From: Listeria monocytogenes
GTDB lineage: Bacteria > Bacillota > Bacilli > Lactobacillales > Listeriaceae
NCBI RefSeq assembly: GCF_013282665.1
Contig: NZ_CP054041.1
Span: 1,966,001 to 2,030,000, forward strand
DNA: 64,000 bases
Direction of reading: 5' to 3'
How positions within the stretch are numbered: position 1 is the stretch's first letter; the number at the start of each line of letters is the position of its first letter. The translations under genes were made by a program, and so were the position numbers. The notes beneath the pieces are model-generated. The model had not been told where the DNA came from and ran no database searches. It was given only the letters and a program-made list of their open reading frames with translations. This document shows, in pieces, positions 34,979-43,289 of the stretch.

Positions 34979-36857
34979 ATTTACTTGTTAAATTAGGGCT
35001 TTTACGATTTTTGGATTGTTGTTCGTAGGCATAACCCATATTTAATAAAGAAACATCACTATTCCTTGCAGAAATAAAGGTTAAGCTAATTGGTTCGTTC
35101 GTTTCTTCGTCATAACCAGCAGGAATCGTCAGCTCTGGATTACCAGCAATTGGAGCAAGGAACGTGACAGAACCTCCCATACCAATAGTAACCGCAGCAT
35201 CAAGTCTATCTTTTTGTAATACAGAATCTAGTTCAGTTTGTGTTATTTGAATAAGCTTATTTGCTAAAGTATCCGCTTGTGCTTTTGTTGTGGTACTTTG
35301 CTGGGCTCTTACTAGTTCTGCTTGACCATATTTCATATTTCTACTTGGATTTGTTTTATTAAAAGTAATGATAGATTCTAACGTTGACATTGGCGCACGA
35401 TTATTTCCTAAAAATTGATTAAGATCGTGTTTGAAATCAGCGTTTAATAAAATAGAGAAATTTTGATCAACTTCCTCAAACTCACCAATATTAATACTTT
35501 CTACAACAGTTGCTCCGGCATTTTTTAAATCTTGCTTGATTTTTTTTATTACAGCTGTTTCTTCGGTACTTTCACTATCTGCTAAGATACCAATTCGTTT
35601 GCCCTTTAATGCATCTTTGGAGAGAGAGGCTTGAGTCGTTAGATTAGTAAAAGTGTTTGCAGTAAGGTATGCATCTGTCACTGATCTTGTCAGTGGTCCA
35701 GGCGTATCGAATCGACTAGAGAGAGGAATAATTCCAGCATTATTTACCAATCCTCTGCTTGGCTTATATCCAACAGCAGATTGAGCGGATGCGGGTAAAA
35801 TAATGGAACCATTTGTTTCTGTTCCGATAGCAACTGCCGCAAAATCGGTCGTAGCAGCCGTTGCAGAGCCAGAACTAGAACCAGAAGGATCGAGTTCAGA
35901 ACTATATGGATTCTTACTATTTCCTTTTTTGCCAGAATAACCATTAGGAACACCATCATCCATTCCGGCGGCCCATTCTGACATATTCGTTTTGCCTAAA
36001 ATTAAAGCGCCATTGGCTTTGAGGTTTTTTACGATTTCTGCATCTTCACCAACTATCCAATCTTTAAGCGCTACAGTTCCTGCACTCGTCGGAATAGTAA
36101 CGGTTCCAATATTTTCTTTTAAAACGACAGGCATTCCATATAAAGGAGATGTATTTGTTTCAGCTAATTTATCAAGTTGCTCTGCCTCCGCAATTATAGA
36201 CGGATTAATTTCGCTGATAGAATTTAAAGTAATGCCATTTTGATCATATTTTTTAATTCGGTTAAGGTAAATACCAGCTAATTCTTTGTAACTAAGTTGT
36301 TTTGTAGCGATTAAATTTTGTAGTTTTGTTATATCAGCTCCCACTACAAGGGGTTCCTTTTCTTCGAGTACTTCCAAGTTTAAATTAGCTAACTGTGCAT
36401 TAATCGGAGCCATTACGCGTTCCTTATCATAAAAACTCATATTTTTATTAGGAGCAGTGTCTGTTTTACTTTCATTATTTGGAGTCGGATTTGTTGATTC
36501 TTTATTTTGAGACTCTGGTGTAGATTTACTTGTCTTTTTTTGAGTATCTTTAGTAGGTTGGATTTTTATAACAGGGTTTTGATGAGAGCCTTCTTGAGAC
36601 ACTTTTCCTGTCAATCTATTAAATTCTAAAATTTTACTACCAAATTCAGTTTCTAGACTGATATTATCTTTGTCTAAGGCGACTTTCTTTTGATTTTCTA
36701 CAGGTGTTGATTCTTTTTTTGCAGGCGTAGATTTTTGGGAAGTAGCAGTATTTCCTTTTGGAACTGAGGTCTTTTGATTTGTTAAGAAAAGATAGGTTCC
36801 TATAACGCAAAAAGCAGTAAAAATAGTAATGCTTATAATAATAATTCGTTTTTTCAT
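34977..36857 (-). CDS. membrane-anchored amidase-signature protein
   Basis: A 626-residue protein. An N-terminal hydrophobic segment (about 5-26) anchors it or acts as a signal peptide. Residues about 30-150 are a low-complexity Lys/Ser/Thr/Pro/Gln linker, and the rest is an amidase-signature hydrolase. The Ser-cisSer-Lys triad is visible: Lys in PVVLKENIG, the cis-Ser in DPSGSSSGSA and the nucleophile in GTETNGSI. The predicted place of action is outside the membrane, which is unusual for a family that also includes GatA. The substrate is unknown. It may be co-located with the wall, because the linker could cross peptidoglycan. SD GGAGG precedes the ATG at 36857. Single gene. Confidence 0.88.
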   Translation of the reverse strand: MKKRIIIISITIFTAFCVIGTYLFLTNQKTSVPKGNTATSQKSTPAKKESTPVENQKKVALDKDNISLETEFGSKILEFNRLTGKVSQEGSHQNPVIKIQPTKDTQKKTSKSTPESQNKESTNPTPNNESKTDTAPNKNMSFYDKERVMAPINAQLANLNLEVLEEKEPLVVGADITKLQNLIATKQLSYKELAGIYLNRIKKYDQNGITLNSISEINPSIIAEAEQLDKLAETNTSPLYGMPVVLKENIGTVTIPTSAGTVALKDWIVGEDAEIVKNLKANGALILGKTNMSEWAAGMDDGVPNGYSGKKGNSKNPYSSELDPSGSSSGSATAATTDFAAVAIGTETNGSIILPASAQSAVGYKPSRGLVNNAGIIPLSSRFDTPGPLTRSVTDAYLTANTFTNLTTQASLSKDALKGKRIGILADSESTEETAVIKKIKQDLKNAGATVVESINIGEFEEVDQNFSILLNADFKHDLNQFLGNNRAPMSTLESIITFNKTNPSRNMKYGQAELVRAQQSTTTKAQADTLANKLIQITQTELDSVLQKDRLDAAVTIGMGGSVTFLAPIAGNPELTIPAGYDEETNEPISLTFISARNSDVSLLNMGYAYEQQSKNRKSPNLTSK

Positions 36858-37217
36858 GTAAGTCCTCCGATGTCTAGTTTGTATATAATTATATAGGACT
36901 TTTGAAAGTAAATCAGTGTCGGAAATGTGAAATATAAAAATTAACTGTTGGAAGGATTAGCCTAGTTAAATAGGTGTTTGGGGTTAGAAATGAAAAACAG
37001 AAAATATTTTGAGATTTTAATATTTCACATTTCTGTCACAAATTAATTTGTTTTTTGCACTTTTTTCACAATTTTTCTCAATTATATTCTATAATTATAC
37101 ATAATCAAGGTATAAATTTACATTTGTTAGAATAAAATGGTTTTCTTGATAATTCCTAATTATTATCAAAAAAAATTCGGATTTCAAACGCTTTCTTGAA
37201 AAAAATAGGTGATTTTG
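36858..37217. other. AT-rich intergenic strip with a long-spaced inverted repeat
   Basis: No gene is visible. GAAATGTGAAATAT (36922-36935) and ATATTTCACATTTC (37020-37033) form a perfect 14-bp inverted repeat 84 nt apart. The rest is A/T-rich with poly-T runs. The region ends in the SigB-like promoter of the small gene to the right. Confidence 0.5.
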
Positions 37218-37242
37218 GTTATTTTTTTGATTAATAGGGTAT
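37218..37242 (+). promoter_or_regulatory. SigB-like promoter
   Basis: GTTA (37218-37221), 15-nt spacer, GGGTAT (37237-37242). The -10 equals the SigB consensus, and the -35 has one mismatch to GTTT. Confidence 0.5.
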
Positions 37243-37326
37243 TCTTAGTAAAGATAATATGATAAAGTAAGGAAAGAGAGAAAAACAAAAAGAATGAAAA
37301 CAAATTTTGAAGATGGAGTGATGAGA

Positions 37327-37473
37327 TTGGATAATAATCAAAAAGACTTGAATCAAGTAATCCGTCAGCTCAAAGAAAAAGGAATTGTTGTTGAGAAAAC
37401 AAAATCACGAAAAGATATTTGGAAATCAGTTAGTAGTAAAGCGATGCCAAATATGACACTTCGATTACAGTAA
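37327..37473 (+). CDS. small hypothetical protein
   Basis: A 48-residue basic protein, starting MDNNQKDLNQVIRQLKEKGI and ending PNMTLRLQ, that I do not recognise. The TTG at 37327 has GGAG eight bases upstream. An in-frame ATG at 37294 would give 59 residues but has poorer SD spacing, and an ATG at 37321 is too close to the SD. The first half looks helical and amphipathic. It stands alone behind a SigB-like promoter and before a very long hairpin, so it could be a stress-induced small protein or the coding part of a regulatory RNA. Confidence 0.6.
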   Translation: MDNNQKDLNQVIRQLKEKGIVVEKTKSRKDIWKSVSSKAMPNMTLRLQ

Positions 37474-37477
37474 ATCG

Positions 37478-37574
37478 AAAAGTGAAGTTTTTATATGTTA
37501 TTCTGTGCGACTTTGAAGTAACTAAAATGACTCAAAGTACCATGATTTACATATAAAATAACTTCACTTTTTTT
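37478..37574 (+). terminator. long nested hairpin, probable terminator
   Basis: Outer arms AAAAGTGAAGTT...TATATG (37478-37496) and CATATA...AACTTCACTTTT (37550-37571) pair almost completely. An inner stem ACTTTGA (37510-37516) with TCAAAGT (37532-37538) lies inside, and a T-tract follows. It is much longer than the other terminators in this window. Confidence 0.65.
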
Positions 37575-37696
37575 CTTTGTCATGAATTAGTCATTAAGTT
37601 TTGATGTTTCTGTTATCCTTTTTACGTAAAAATGTTGTATGATGGAGTGGAAGGCTTTTGTCATAGAAGAAAATAGAGATATAGTGAGGCATATAC

Positions 37697-38455
37697 ATGA
37701 AAAAAGAAACGGATAACCAACAATCTATTTATGTGCATATTGATCACGTCATTAACAATGTGGCGACAAGCGGCATTTCTTTTTGTGATTTCTTAAATGG
37801 TGTGGGGCAACCACCTGAAAATATTTTGTTAATTAAGCACAATATTGAAGATGCCTCCTACAATGCACACACAGCTTTTCACTACCTAGAGCCAGGCGAT
37901 TTAGCCAACATCTCCAAAGAGAATTTTAATCCACTATGTTGGATTGATTTTGAAGATGTGGAACTATTGAACCAACTAACACCACAAGAAGTAGCGGAGA
38001 TGCTTTATCTCGCGCATACGGGACGCCATTTGCGTTCTCCATTTTATTATAAATTACAAAATAATTTTGTTTACTTAACTAGGGAAGACGGTCGTTATAA
38101 TAAAGTATATTACCGGAATCTTAATCATTTTTATATGTTATTAAGCTACGTCATTGCACGCAAAACAGCTGAATTAGTTAATGAGAAAAGTATTTTTTCA
38201 TTTAGTAAGAAAAAATATGTTGCGGAGCCACCAGTAGAACTATTGAAAAAAATGGCGGATCATTTTAAGGACGGAGCTTGTATTGCGCTCGATGATGTCG
38301 TGAGAACGCGCACGCAAATCGAAGTACCAATAGGACACGGACTAACTGAAGAGATGACCGAATTAGAGATTTCTTCCAAAATTTATTATGAAGAAGAAGT
38401 CGCCAAATTAGTCTATGATTTAAAACAAAACGAATGGAATTATATCGAAAAATAA
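37697..38455 (+). CDS. hypothetical cytoplasmic protein
   Basis: A 252-residue soluble protein that I cannot assign. There is no signal peptide or membrane helix. It contains several aromatic/acidic patches (AFHYLEPGDLANISKENFNPLCWIDFEDVE) and a conserved-looking core HTGRHLRSPFYYKLQNNFVYLTRED that might bind a ligand or nucleic acid. It begins at ATG 37697 with a weak SD (GTGAGG) and ends at a terminator that overlaps the promoter region of the next operon. It is probably core genome (position of lmo0851, from memory). Confidence 0.75.
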   Translation: MKKETDNQQSIYVHIDHVINNVATSGISFCDFLNGVGQPPENILLIKHNIEDASYNAHTAFHYLEPGDLANISKENFNPLCWIDFEDVELLNQLTPQEVAEMLYLAHTGRHLRSPFYYKLQNNFVYLTREDGRYNKVYYRNLNHFYMLLSYVIARKTAELVNEKSIFSFSKKKYVAEPPVELLKKMADHFKDGACIALDDVVRTRTQIEVPIGHGLTEEMTELEISSKIYYEEEVAKLVYDLKQNEWNYIEK

Positions 38456-38490
38456 AAAATCAAACTTTTCCCTTTACGTTTGGTTTTTTA
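38454..38490 (+). terminator. intrinsic terminator
   Basis: AAAAAATCAAAC with GTTTGGTTTTTT after the hypothetical gene. Confidence 0.7.
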
Positions 38491-38522
38491 TTTGCTAGAA
38501 TTTAACTAATGAACGTTAGTTA
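38473..38522 (+). promoter_or_regulatory. promoter and TetR-type operator of the SMR efflux operon
   Basis: TTTACG (38473-38478), 17-nt spacer, TAGAAT (38496-38501). TAACTAA (38503-38509) and TTAGTTA (38516-38522) form a perfect 7-bp dyad over the start point, directly before the SD. It is well placed for autorepression by the first gene product. Confidence 0.7.
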
Positions 38523-38534
38523 GGAGGTTGCTTT

Positions 38535-39089
38535 ATGACGAAGAAACGGATTAAAGAAGTAGCGTTAACCCTTTTTGCGGAAAAAGGCTACGATGGGACG
38601 GCACTTTCGGAAATCGCGAAAGCTGTTGGAATTAAGACGCCATCGTTATATGCCCATTTTGTATCAAAAGAGGCTCTTTTTTTAGAAGTTTATCAAGATA
38701 GCATCCAGATGGAATTAACAGAACTCGGACGAGTGGCGGAGCGAGAGGATTTAGTTGGGGAAGAAAAGCTACAAGCTATTTTCTTTGTGGCAACAGATTT
38801 TTCTAGCAATCCTAATGAGAAGAAATTTTTCCAGCGCGCCGTCTTTTATCCACCTAAGTCACTTTTTCAAGAATTAAAGGAAGAAACAAAGACATACGAA
38901 CAACTGACGAATCAGATATTGCGCGAAACATTAGAAAAAATAGTATCCGGAGAAGCGCTTATAAGGTGGATGCACGTTTTTTATGCACTGCTTGATGGAC
39001 TGAGTGTGGAGCACGGCATTTATGATGAAACGGAATTTGAGTTGCGAAGAAAATCTGCTTGGGCAGTTCTCGCAAGTTTACTCAAATGA
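38535..39089 (+). CDS. TetR-family transcriptional regulator
   Basis: A 184-residue TetR regulator. The N-terminal helix-turn-helix is RIKEVALTLFAEKGYDGTALSEIAKAVGIKTPSLYAHF, followed by a helical ligand-binding domain. SD AGGAGG precedes the ATG at 38535. The gene is first in an operon with two small multidrug resistance (SMR) genes, and a dyad in its own promoter is the obvious operator. Ligand binding, presumably a cationic compound exported by the pump, should release it. The ligand identity is inference. Confidence 0.93.
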   Translation: MTKKRIKEVALTLFAEKGYDGTALSEIAKAVGIKTPSLYAHFVSKEALFLEVYQDSIQMELTELGRVAEREDLVGEEKLQAIFFVATDFSSNPNEKKFFQRAVFYPPKSLFQELKEETKTYEQLTNQILRETLEKIVSGEALIRWMHVFYALLDGLSVEHGIYDETEFELRRKSAWAVLASLLK

Positions 39090-39105
39090 ATGGGAGGTAA
39101 GGAAA

Positions 39106-39447
39106 TTGGCTTGGTTTTATTTAATTATGGCAGGATTATCAGAAATTGTTTGGGCATTTGGACTGAAAGAATCGCATGGTTTCACAATGTTAGGATGGAG
39201 CCTTTTGACAATAGCATTTTTGATTGTTAGTTTTGGTTTATTTTCGATTTCCATGAAGTCCATTCCGATTGGGACGGCGTATGCTGTTTTCACTGGAATT
39301 GGGGCTGCTGGGACAGCGATTATTGGGATGCTTTTCCTTTCAGAAGGTGTTTCGTTTTGGAAGATTGTTTCGCTTATCGTATTATTAACAGGGATTATTG
39401 GTCTGAAACTAGTGGATGGCAATGAGTCTGAAAAGGAGGCTAAATAA
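39106..39447 (+). CDS. SMR efflux subunit, first of a pair
   Basis: A 113-residue small multidrug resistance protein with four membrane helices. The essential glutamate of helix 1 is in MAGLSEIVWAFGLKESHGFT, and GIGAAGTAIIGMLFLSE is the helix 3-4 signature. The start is TTG at 39106 with GGAGGT eight bases before; a longer frame upstream overlaps tetR and lacks an SD. It is followed two bases later by a second SMR gene. Paired SMR genes (EbrAB, YkkCD) usually encode heterodimeric antiparallel pumps for cationic drugs or guanidinium compounds. Confidence 0.92.
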   Translation: MAWFYLIMAGLSEIVWAFGLKESHGFTMLGWSLLTIAFLIVSFGLFSISMKSIPIGTAYAVFTGIGAAGTAIIGMLFLSEGVSFWKIVSLIVLLTGIIGLKLVDGNESEKEAK

Positions 39448-39449
39448 CG

Positions 39450-39770
39450 ATGGATTGGATATTTTTACTCGTAGCAGGTTTATGCGAAATGGTCTTCGTT
39501 GTCATGCTGAAATTATCAGATGGCTTTAAAAAACTTGGATATGCGATACTGACGATTATTTTTATGTCGGCAAGTTTCTTTTTACTATCCCTCGCGCTTA
39601 AGACGATTCCGATTGGTACAGGTTATGCGATTTGGACAGGAATTGGCGCCGTTGGTAGTGTGACACTTGGAATGATTGTTTTTAAAGAACGTAAGAGTGT
39701 TGGTAAATTGCTCTTTATTACAATGATTATTGCCGGCGTGGTCGGCTTGAAATTAACATCTGGTGTTTAA
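39450..39770 (+). CDS. SMR efflux subunit, second of a pair
   Basis: A 106-residue SMR protein with four helices. The helix-1 glutamate is in LLVAGLCEMVFVVMLKLSDGF, and GTGYAIWTGIGAVGSVTLG is typical of SugE/YkkD-like members. It begins two bases after its partner's stop codon and shares its transcript, so the two products probably assemble together. The tail of the transcript ends in a long hairpin. Whether it exports guanidinium or larger quaternary cations cannot be decided by eye. Confidence 0.92.
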   Translation: MDWIFLLVAGLCEMVFVVMLKLSDGFKKLGYAILTIIFMSASFFLLSLALKTIPIGTGYAIWTGIGAVGSVTLGMIVFKERKSVGKLLFITMIIAGVVGLKLTSGV

Positions 39771-39775
39771 TAAGC

Positions 39776-39852
39776 TAGGTTGAAAAAGTCCTTTTTGGAA
39801 TAAGCGTGCACGTTTCTTATTTAAAAAAGAAGATTTTTTCAGCCTATTTTTT
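39776..39852 (+). terminator. long hairpin terminator
   Basis: TAGGTTGAAAAA (from 39776) pairs with TTTTTTCAGCCTA (ending 39847), with further pairing inward (AATAAG with CTTATT) and CGTGCACG at the top. T-tract follows. Confidence 0.75.
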
Positions 39853-39919
39853 AGTTATACCTTTTCATCCTGTCAAAACATGGTAAAATAGATAAAGCGA
39901 ATAATGACGGAGGGGTATT

Positions 39920-41032
39920 ATGAAAACCAAATTAATTTTGTTATACGGTGGGAAATCTGCTGAACACGAAGTTTCCTTACAAACAGCATTTTCAGTTATC
40001 AACGCTTTGGATTTAGAAAAATTCGAAGCTGCGCCAATATATATTACGAATGAAGGGGAGTGGATTCAAGGACCACTTCTTTCTGGAAAGTTAGATTTTG
40101 TCGAACAATTACGTTTTTCGGCTACAGATACAATAAAACTTGCTACAACTGAATCAGAAAAATCAGAAGGGGAAGCGATTAGCCCGGCCGTTTTAGAAGC
40201 GGACGGACAAGAAACAGTCGTATTCCCACTTTTACATGGTCCAAACGGAGAAGATGGCACTGTCCAAGGATTGTTCGAAGTATTAAACATTCCATATGTT
40301 GGTAACGGTGTATTGGCTTCTTCTGCTGCAATGGACAAAATCGTTATGAAGAAAATTTTTGCAGATGCTGGCATTCCGCAAGTTCCAGCAGTTGCAGTGC
40401 GTTTAATTGATTGGAAAAACTATCAAGCGGAAATGATTGCGGAAATGGAAGAGGTACTTACCTATCCAGTCTTCGTAAAACCGGCAAATCTTGGTTCAAG
40501 TGTTGGTATTAGTAAGGCAACAAACAAAAAAGAATTAGCGGACGCAATGACAGAAGCATTTTTATATGATCGTCGTGTGGTTGTTGAACAAGGTGTCGTT
40601 GCACGCGAAATCGAAATGGGCGTACTTGGAAATGATACGCCAGTTTGCTCTGTTCCAGGTGAAATTTTGCCAGAAGGTGCAGTTGCTACGTTTTACGATT
40701 ACAAAGCAAAATACCAGGATAACAATACTGCGTTAATTATTCCGACTGAAGTAGATTCGGAAATCTTGGAACAAATGAAAGAATATGCAGTTCAAGCATT
40801 CCTAGGTCTTGATGCAAGCGGACTCGTGCGAGCGGACTTTTTCTTAACGGAAGATAATCAGTTATTCTTAAATGAAGTGAATACAATGCCAGGTTTCACA
40901 CCGTACAGCATGTATCCTCTTCTTTGGCAGGAAACGGGCTTACCGTATGGAGCGTTAATTGAACGATTAGTCGATTTAGCGAAAGAACGCCACGCAGCCA
41001 AAAATGCACTTAAATATAAATTAGAAGACTAA
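39920..41032 (+). CDS. ddl: D-alanine--D-alanine ligase
   Basis: A 370-residue ATP-grasp ligase that joins two D-alanines for peptidoglycan. N-terminal [16 protein letters not shown] is the Ddl signature. [15 protein letters not shown] binds the first D-Ala, [15 protein letters not shown] is the grasp loop, and the metal site is in [20 protein letters not shown] precedes the ATG at 39920. It is followed by murF, whose product adds this dipeptide to the UDP-MurNAc-tripeptide; a hairpin lies between the two genes. Confidence 0.97.
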   Translation: MKTKLILLYGGKSAEHEVSLQTAFSVINALDLEKFEAAPIYITNEGEWIQGPLLSGKLDFVEQLRFSATDTIKLATTESEKSEGEAISPAVLEADGQETVVFPLLHGPNGEDGTVQGLFEVLNIPYVGNGVLASSAAMDKIVMKKIFADAGIPQVPAVAVRLIDWKNYQAEMIAEMEEVLTYPVFVKPANLGSSVGISKATNKKELADAMTEAFLYDRRVVVEQGVVAREIEMGVLGNDTPVCSVPGEILPEGAVATFYDYKAKYQDNNTALIIPTEVDSEILEQMKEYAVQAFLGLDASGLVRADFFLTEDNQLFLNEVNTMPGFTPYSMYPLLWQETGLPYGALIERLVDLAKERHAAKNALKYKLED

Positions 41033-41042
41033 AATAAACAAG

Positions 41043-41075
41043 AAAGCAGTTTTCATATGCGGAAGCTGCTTTTTT
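41043..41075 (+). terminator. hairpin between ddl and murF, attenuator or partial terminator
   Basis: AAGCAGTTTTC with GGAAGCTGCTT and a six-T run. It lies only 20 nt before the murF start. Confidence 0.55.
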
Positions 41076-41094
41076 ATGGAAGAGAGAGATTAAT

Positions 41095-42468
41095 TTGAAA
41101 AAAACAGTAGGCGAAATAGTAGCAATGTTAGATAGTTCCATTCATGTAGATGCATTTCGCGATGTCGTCATTACTGGCGTTTGTTTTGACACAAGGCAAA
41201 TAAAGTCAGGTGATTTATTTGTTCCGTTTGTAGGGAATGTGCGCGATGGACATGAATTTGTGGGGCAAGCACGAGAAATGGGTGCTGTAGCTACTTTCTG
41301 GCAAAAAAATGTACCAAATCCACCAACGGATTTCCCGGTTATTTTAGTAGAAGATACTTTGCTCGCGCTTCAAGAACTAGCGGCAAAATATATCCAACAA
41401 GTAAAGCCTAAAGTTATTGCGATTACCGGAAGCAATGGTAAAACGACGACAAAAGATATTATGGCTGCGATTGTAGAAACAACGTACAAAGTGCATTATA
41501 CTGGTGGGAACTTTAATAACCATATCGGCTTACCATATACGATTTTAACGATGCCAGAAGATACGGAAGTTGCTGTACTTGAAATGGGCATGAATCATCG
41601 TCATGAAATTGAAGTACTTTCCAAAATTGCTAAACCCGATATCGCGATTATTACGAATATCGGTGAGGCGCATATTGAATATCTTGGTTCGCGCGAAGAA
41701 ATTGCCAAAGCAAAACTGGAAATTACTGCGGGGCTTAATCCCAGTGGAATTTTAATTTATCCACATGAAGAAACTTTACTGCTAGGGAATATTAATGGTG
41801 ATTTTAGACAGCTCACTTTTGGTAAGTCGGAAGCTGCGGAAATTTATCCGTTAGAAATCCAGGCGGAAGCAGAAGGTACTTCTTTTATAACTAATTGGGA
41901 ACCGGAACTAGAAATTTTTGTCCCTATTATTGGTGAACATAACGTTTTCAATACAATGGCAGCGATGCTTGCGGCAAGAGAAATTGGAATTGAAGGCGAA
42001 AAAATTCAATCTGCGCTGAAAAATATGGAACGTTCTAAAAGTCGTTTAGAATGGATTACAACGAAAAGTGGCGCGCGTATTTTGAATGATGCTTATAACT
42101 CTAGTCCGACAGCGCTCAAAACGGTTTTAAAAACGTTCATGCATATGGATTCGAGCGGCAAACCAAAATATTTGGTCCTTGCTGATATGTTGGAGCTTGG
42201 TGATTTGTCGACAAAACTACACCAAGAATCAGCTGAGGTGTTAGAAAGTGACACGATTGAGAAAGTTTTCTTATATGGTGATGCGATGAAAGCATTTGGA
42301 GAAGTAGCGGAAGCGAAAATTGGTCAGGGAAAAGTTCATCATTTTGACACGAAAGAATCGCTTGAGACGGCGCTTCTTTCTGAAATAAAAGGAAATGAGT
42401 GGATACTGGTCAAAGGTTCTTACGGAATGGGCTTGAAAGATGTGGTAGAAAATCTTATTATTAAGTAA
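41095..42468 (+). CDS. murF: UDP-N-acetylmuramoyl-tripeptide--D-alanyl-D-alanine ligase
   Basis: A 457-residue Mur ligase that adds D-Ala-D-Ala in the last cytoplasmic step of the muropeptide. The N-terminal UDP-substrate domain has CFDTRQIKSGDLFVPF. The ATP site is AITGSNGKTTTKD, and central-domain residues NHIGLP, EMGMNHRHEIE and the C-terminal NDAYNSSPTALK follow in the usual order. The start is TTG at 41095, with a purine-rich SD (GGAAGAGAGAG). It lies directly after ddl in a classic pair, and is followed after 66 nt by an esterase gene. Confidence 0.96.
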   Translation: MKKTVGEIVAMLDSSIHVDAFRDVVITGVCFDTRQIKSGDLFVPFVGNVRDGHEFVGQAREMGAVATFWQKNVPNPPTDFPVILVEDTLLALQELAAKYIQQVKPKVIAITGSNGKTTTKDIMAAIVETTYKVHYTGGNFNNHIGLPYTILTMPEDTEVAVLEMGMNHRHEIEVLSKIAKPDIAIITNIGEAHIEYLGSREEIAKAKLEITAGLNPSGILIYPHEETLLLGNINGDFRQLTFGKSEAAEIYPLEIQAEAEGTSFITNWEPELEIFVPIIGEHNVFNTMAAMLAAREIGIEGEKIQSALKNMERSKSRLEWITTKSGARILNDAYNSSPTALKTVLKTFMHMDSSGKPKYLVLADMLELGDLSTKLHQESAEVLESDTIEKVFLYGDAMKAFGEVAEAKIGQGKVHHFDTKESLETALLSEIKGNEWILVKGSYGMGLKDVVENLIIK

Positions 42469-42534
42469 CGACTAAAATTGGACAGAACATATTACCGCTT
42501 AAATGGTAATAATTTGGACAGGAGGAAAGGCATA

Positions 42535-43248
42535 ATGGTTGCTTGTTTGTGTATTCATGGTTTTACTGGTTCGCCGTCCGAGGTGAAGCCGCTCGCTGAC
42601 TATTTGCGAGAGCATACAGATTGGGATGTTTTAGCACCCACATTACCTGGCCATGATCACCTGCGCCACTTAAAGAATGTGACGTATAAAGATTGGATTG
42701 TTTTTGTAGATAGTATTTTAAGCCAAATGCTAAAAGAAGACGATGAAGTATATATTATTGGTTTTTCTATGGGGGGATTACTCGCTGGATGGCTCGCGAG
42801 ACATTATCCGGAAGTAAAAAAACTAGTACTTCTGAGCACAGCCGTAAATGCAATGGAATGGCCGCAACTTGTCGAAAATTCCAAGCAAGTATTAACGGAA
42901 GCGAAAGAAGTCACGCTCAAAAACAGCCCGATGTTCAAACGTTACCAAAAGAAAGTAACGGAAACGCCTTGGACTTCCGCGCTACAATTCAAAAAAATGG
43001 TAGCTTTAGCAAAGCCAGTTTTTGAACATATTGAAATTCCAACTTTTATTGCACAAGGCAGTGCCGACCAAGTAGTTCCTGCTGAAAAAAGTGTTAATTT
43101 CTTAATGGAAAGTATTCCTGGTCCAAAAGAATTATTTATTTTAGAAGGTTCGAAACACGTGATTTGTCAAGATGAACAAGCGGACAAATTATTTGCAGCT
43201 GTTTTAACGTTTTTGCAAAAAGATGTCGCTGTTTTAAATACCAAATAA
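42535..43248 (+). CDS. carboxylesterase/lipase (Est30-like alpha/beta hydrolase)
   Basis: A 237-residue alpha/beta hydrolase close in layout to Geobacillus Est30. CIHGFTGSPSEVKPLADYL forms the oxyanion region, GFSMGG holds the nucleophile serine, GSADQVVP the aspartate and GSKHVICQDE the histidine. It hydrolyses short-chain esters; the physiological substrate is unknown. I chose ATG 42535 because AGGAGG lies about nine bases upstream, while the frame is open 19 codons further up without an SD. It follows murF on the same strand and ends at a bidirectional terminator. Confidence 0.92.
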   Translation: MVACLCIHGFTGSPSEVKPLADYLREHTDWDVLAPTLPGHDHLRHLKNVTYKDWIVFVDSILSQMLKEDDEVYIIGFSMGGLLAGWLARHYPEVKKLVLLSTAVNAMEWPQLVENSKQVLTEAKEVTLKNSPMFKRYQKKVTETPWTSALQFKKMVALAKPVFEHIEIPTFIAQGSADQVVPAEKSVNFLMESIPGPKELFILEGSKHVICQDEQADKLFAAVLTFLQKDVAVLNTK

Positions 43249-43250
43249 AG

Positions 43251-43289
43251 AAAACCGATTCAGCTCTCGCTCGCTGAATCGGTTTTTTT
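43251..43289. terminator. bidirectional intrinsic terminator
   Basis: AAAACCGATTCAGC (43251-43264) with GCTGAATCGGTTTT (from 43273), shared by the esterase gene and the convergent lacI-type gene, whose last codons it overlaps. Confidence 0.9.

Noticed and set aside
37188-37202. cre-like sequence CAAACGCTTTCTT
   Set aside because: Too many mismatches to the cre consensus, and no catabolic gene follows.
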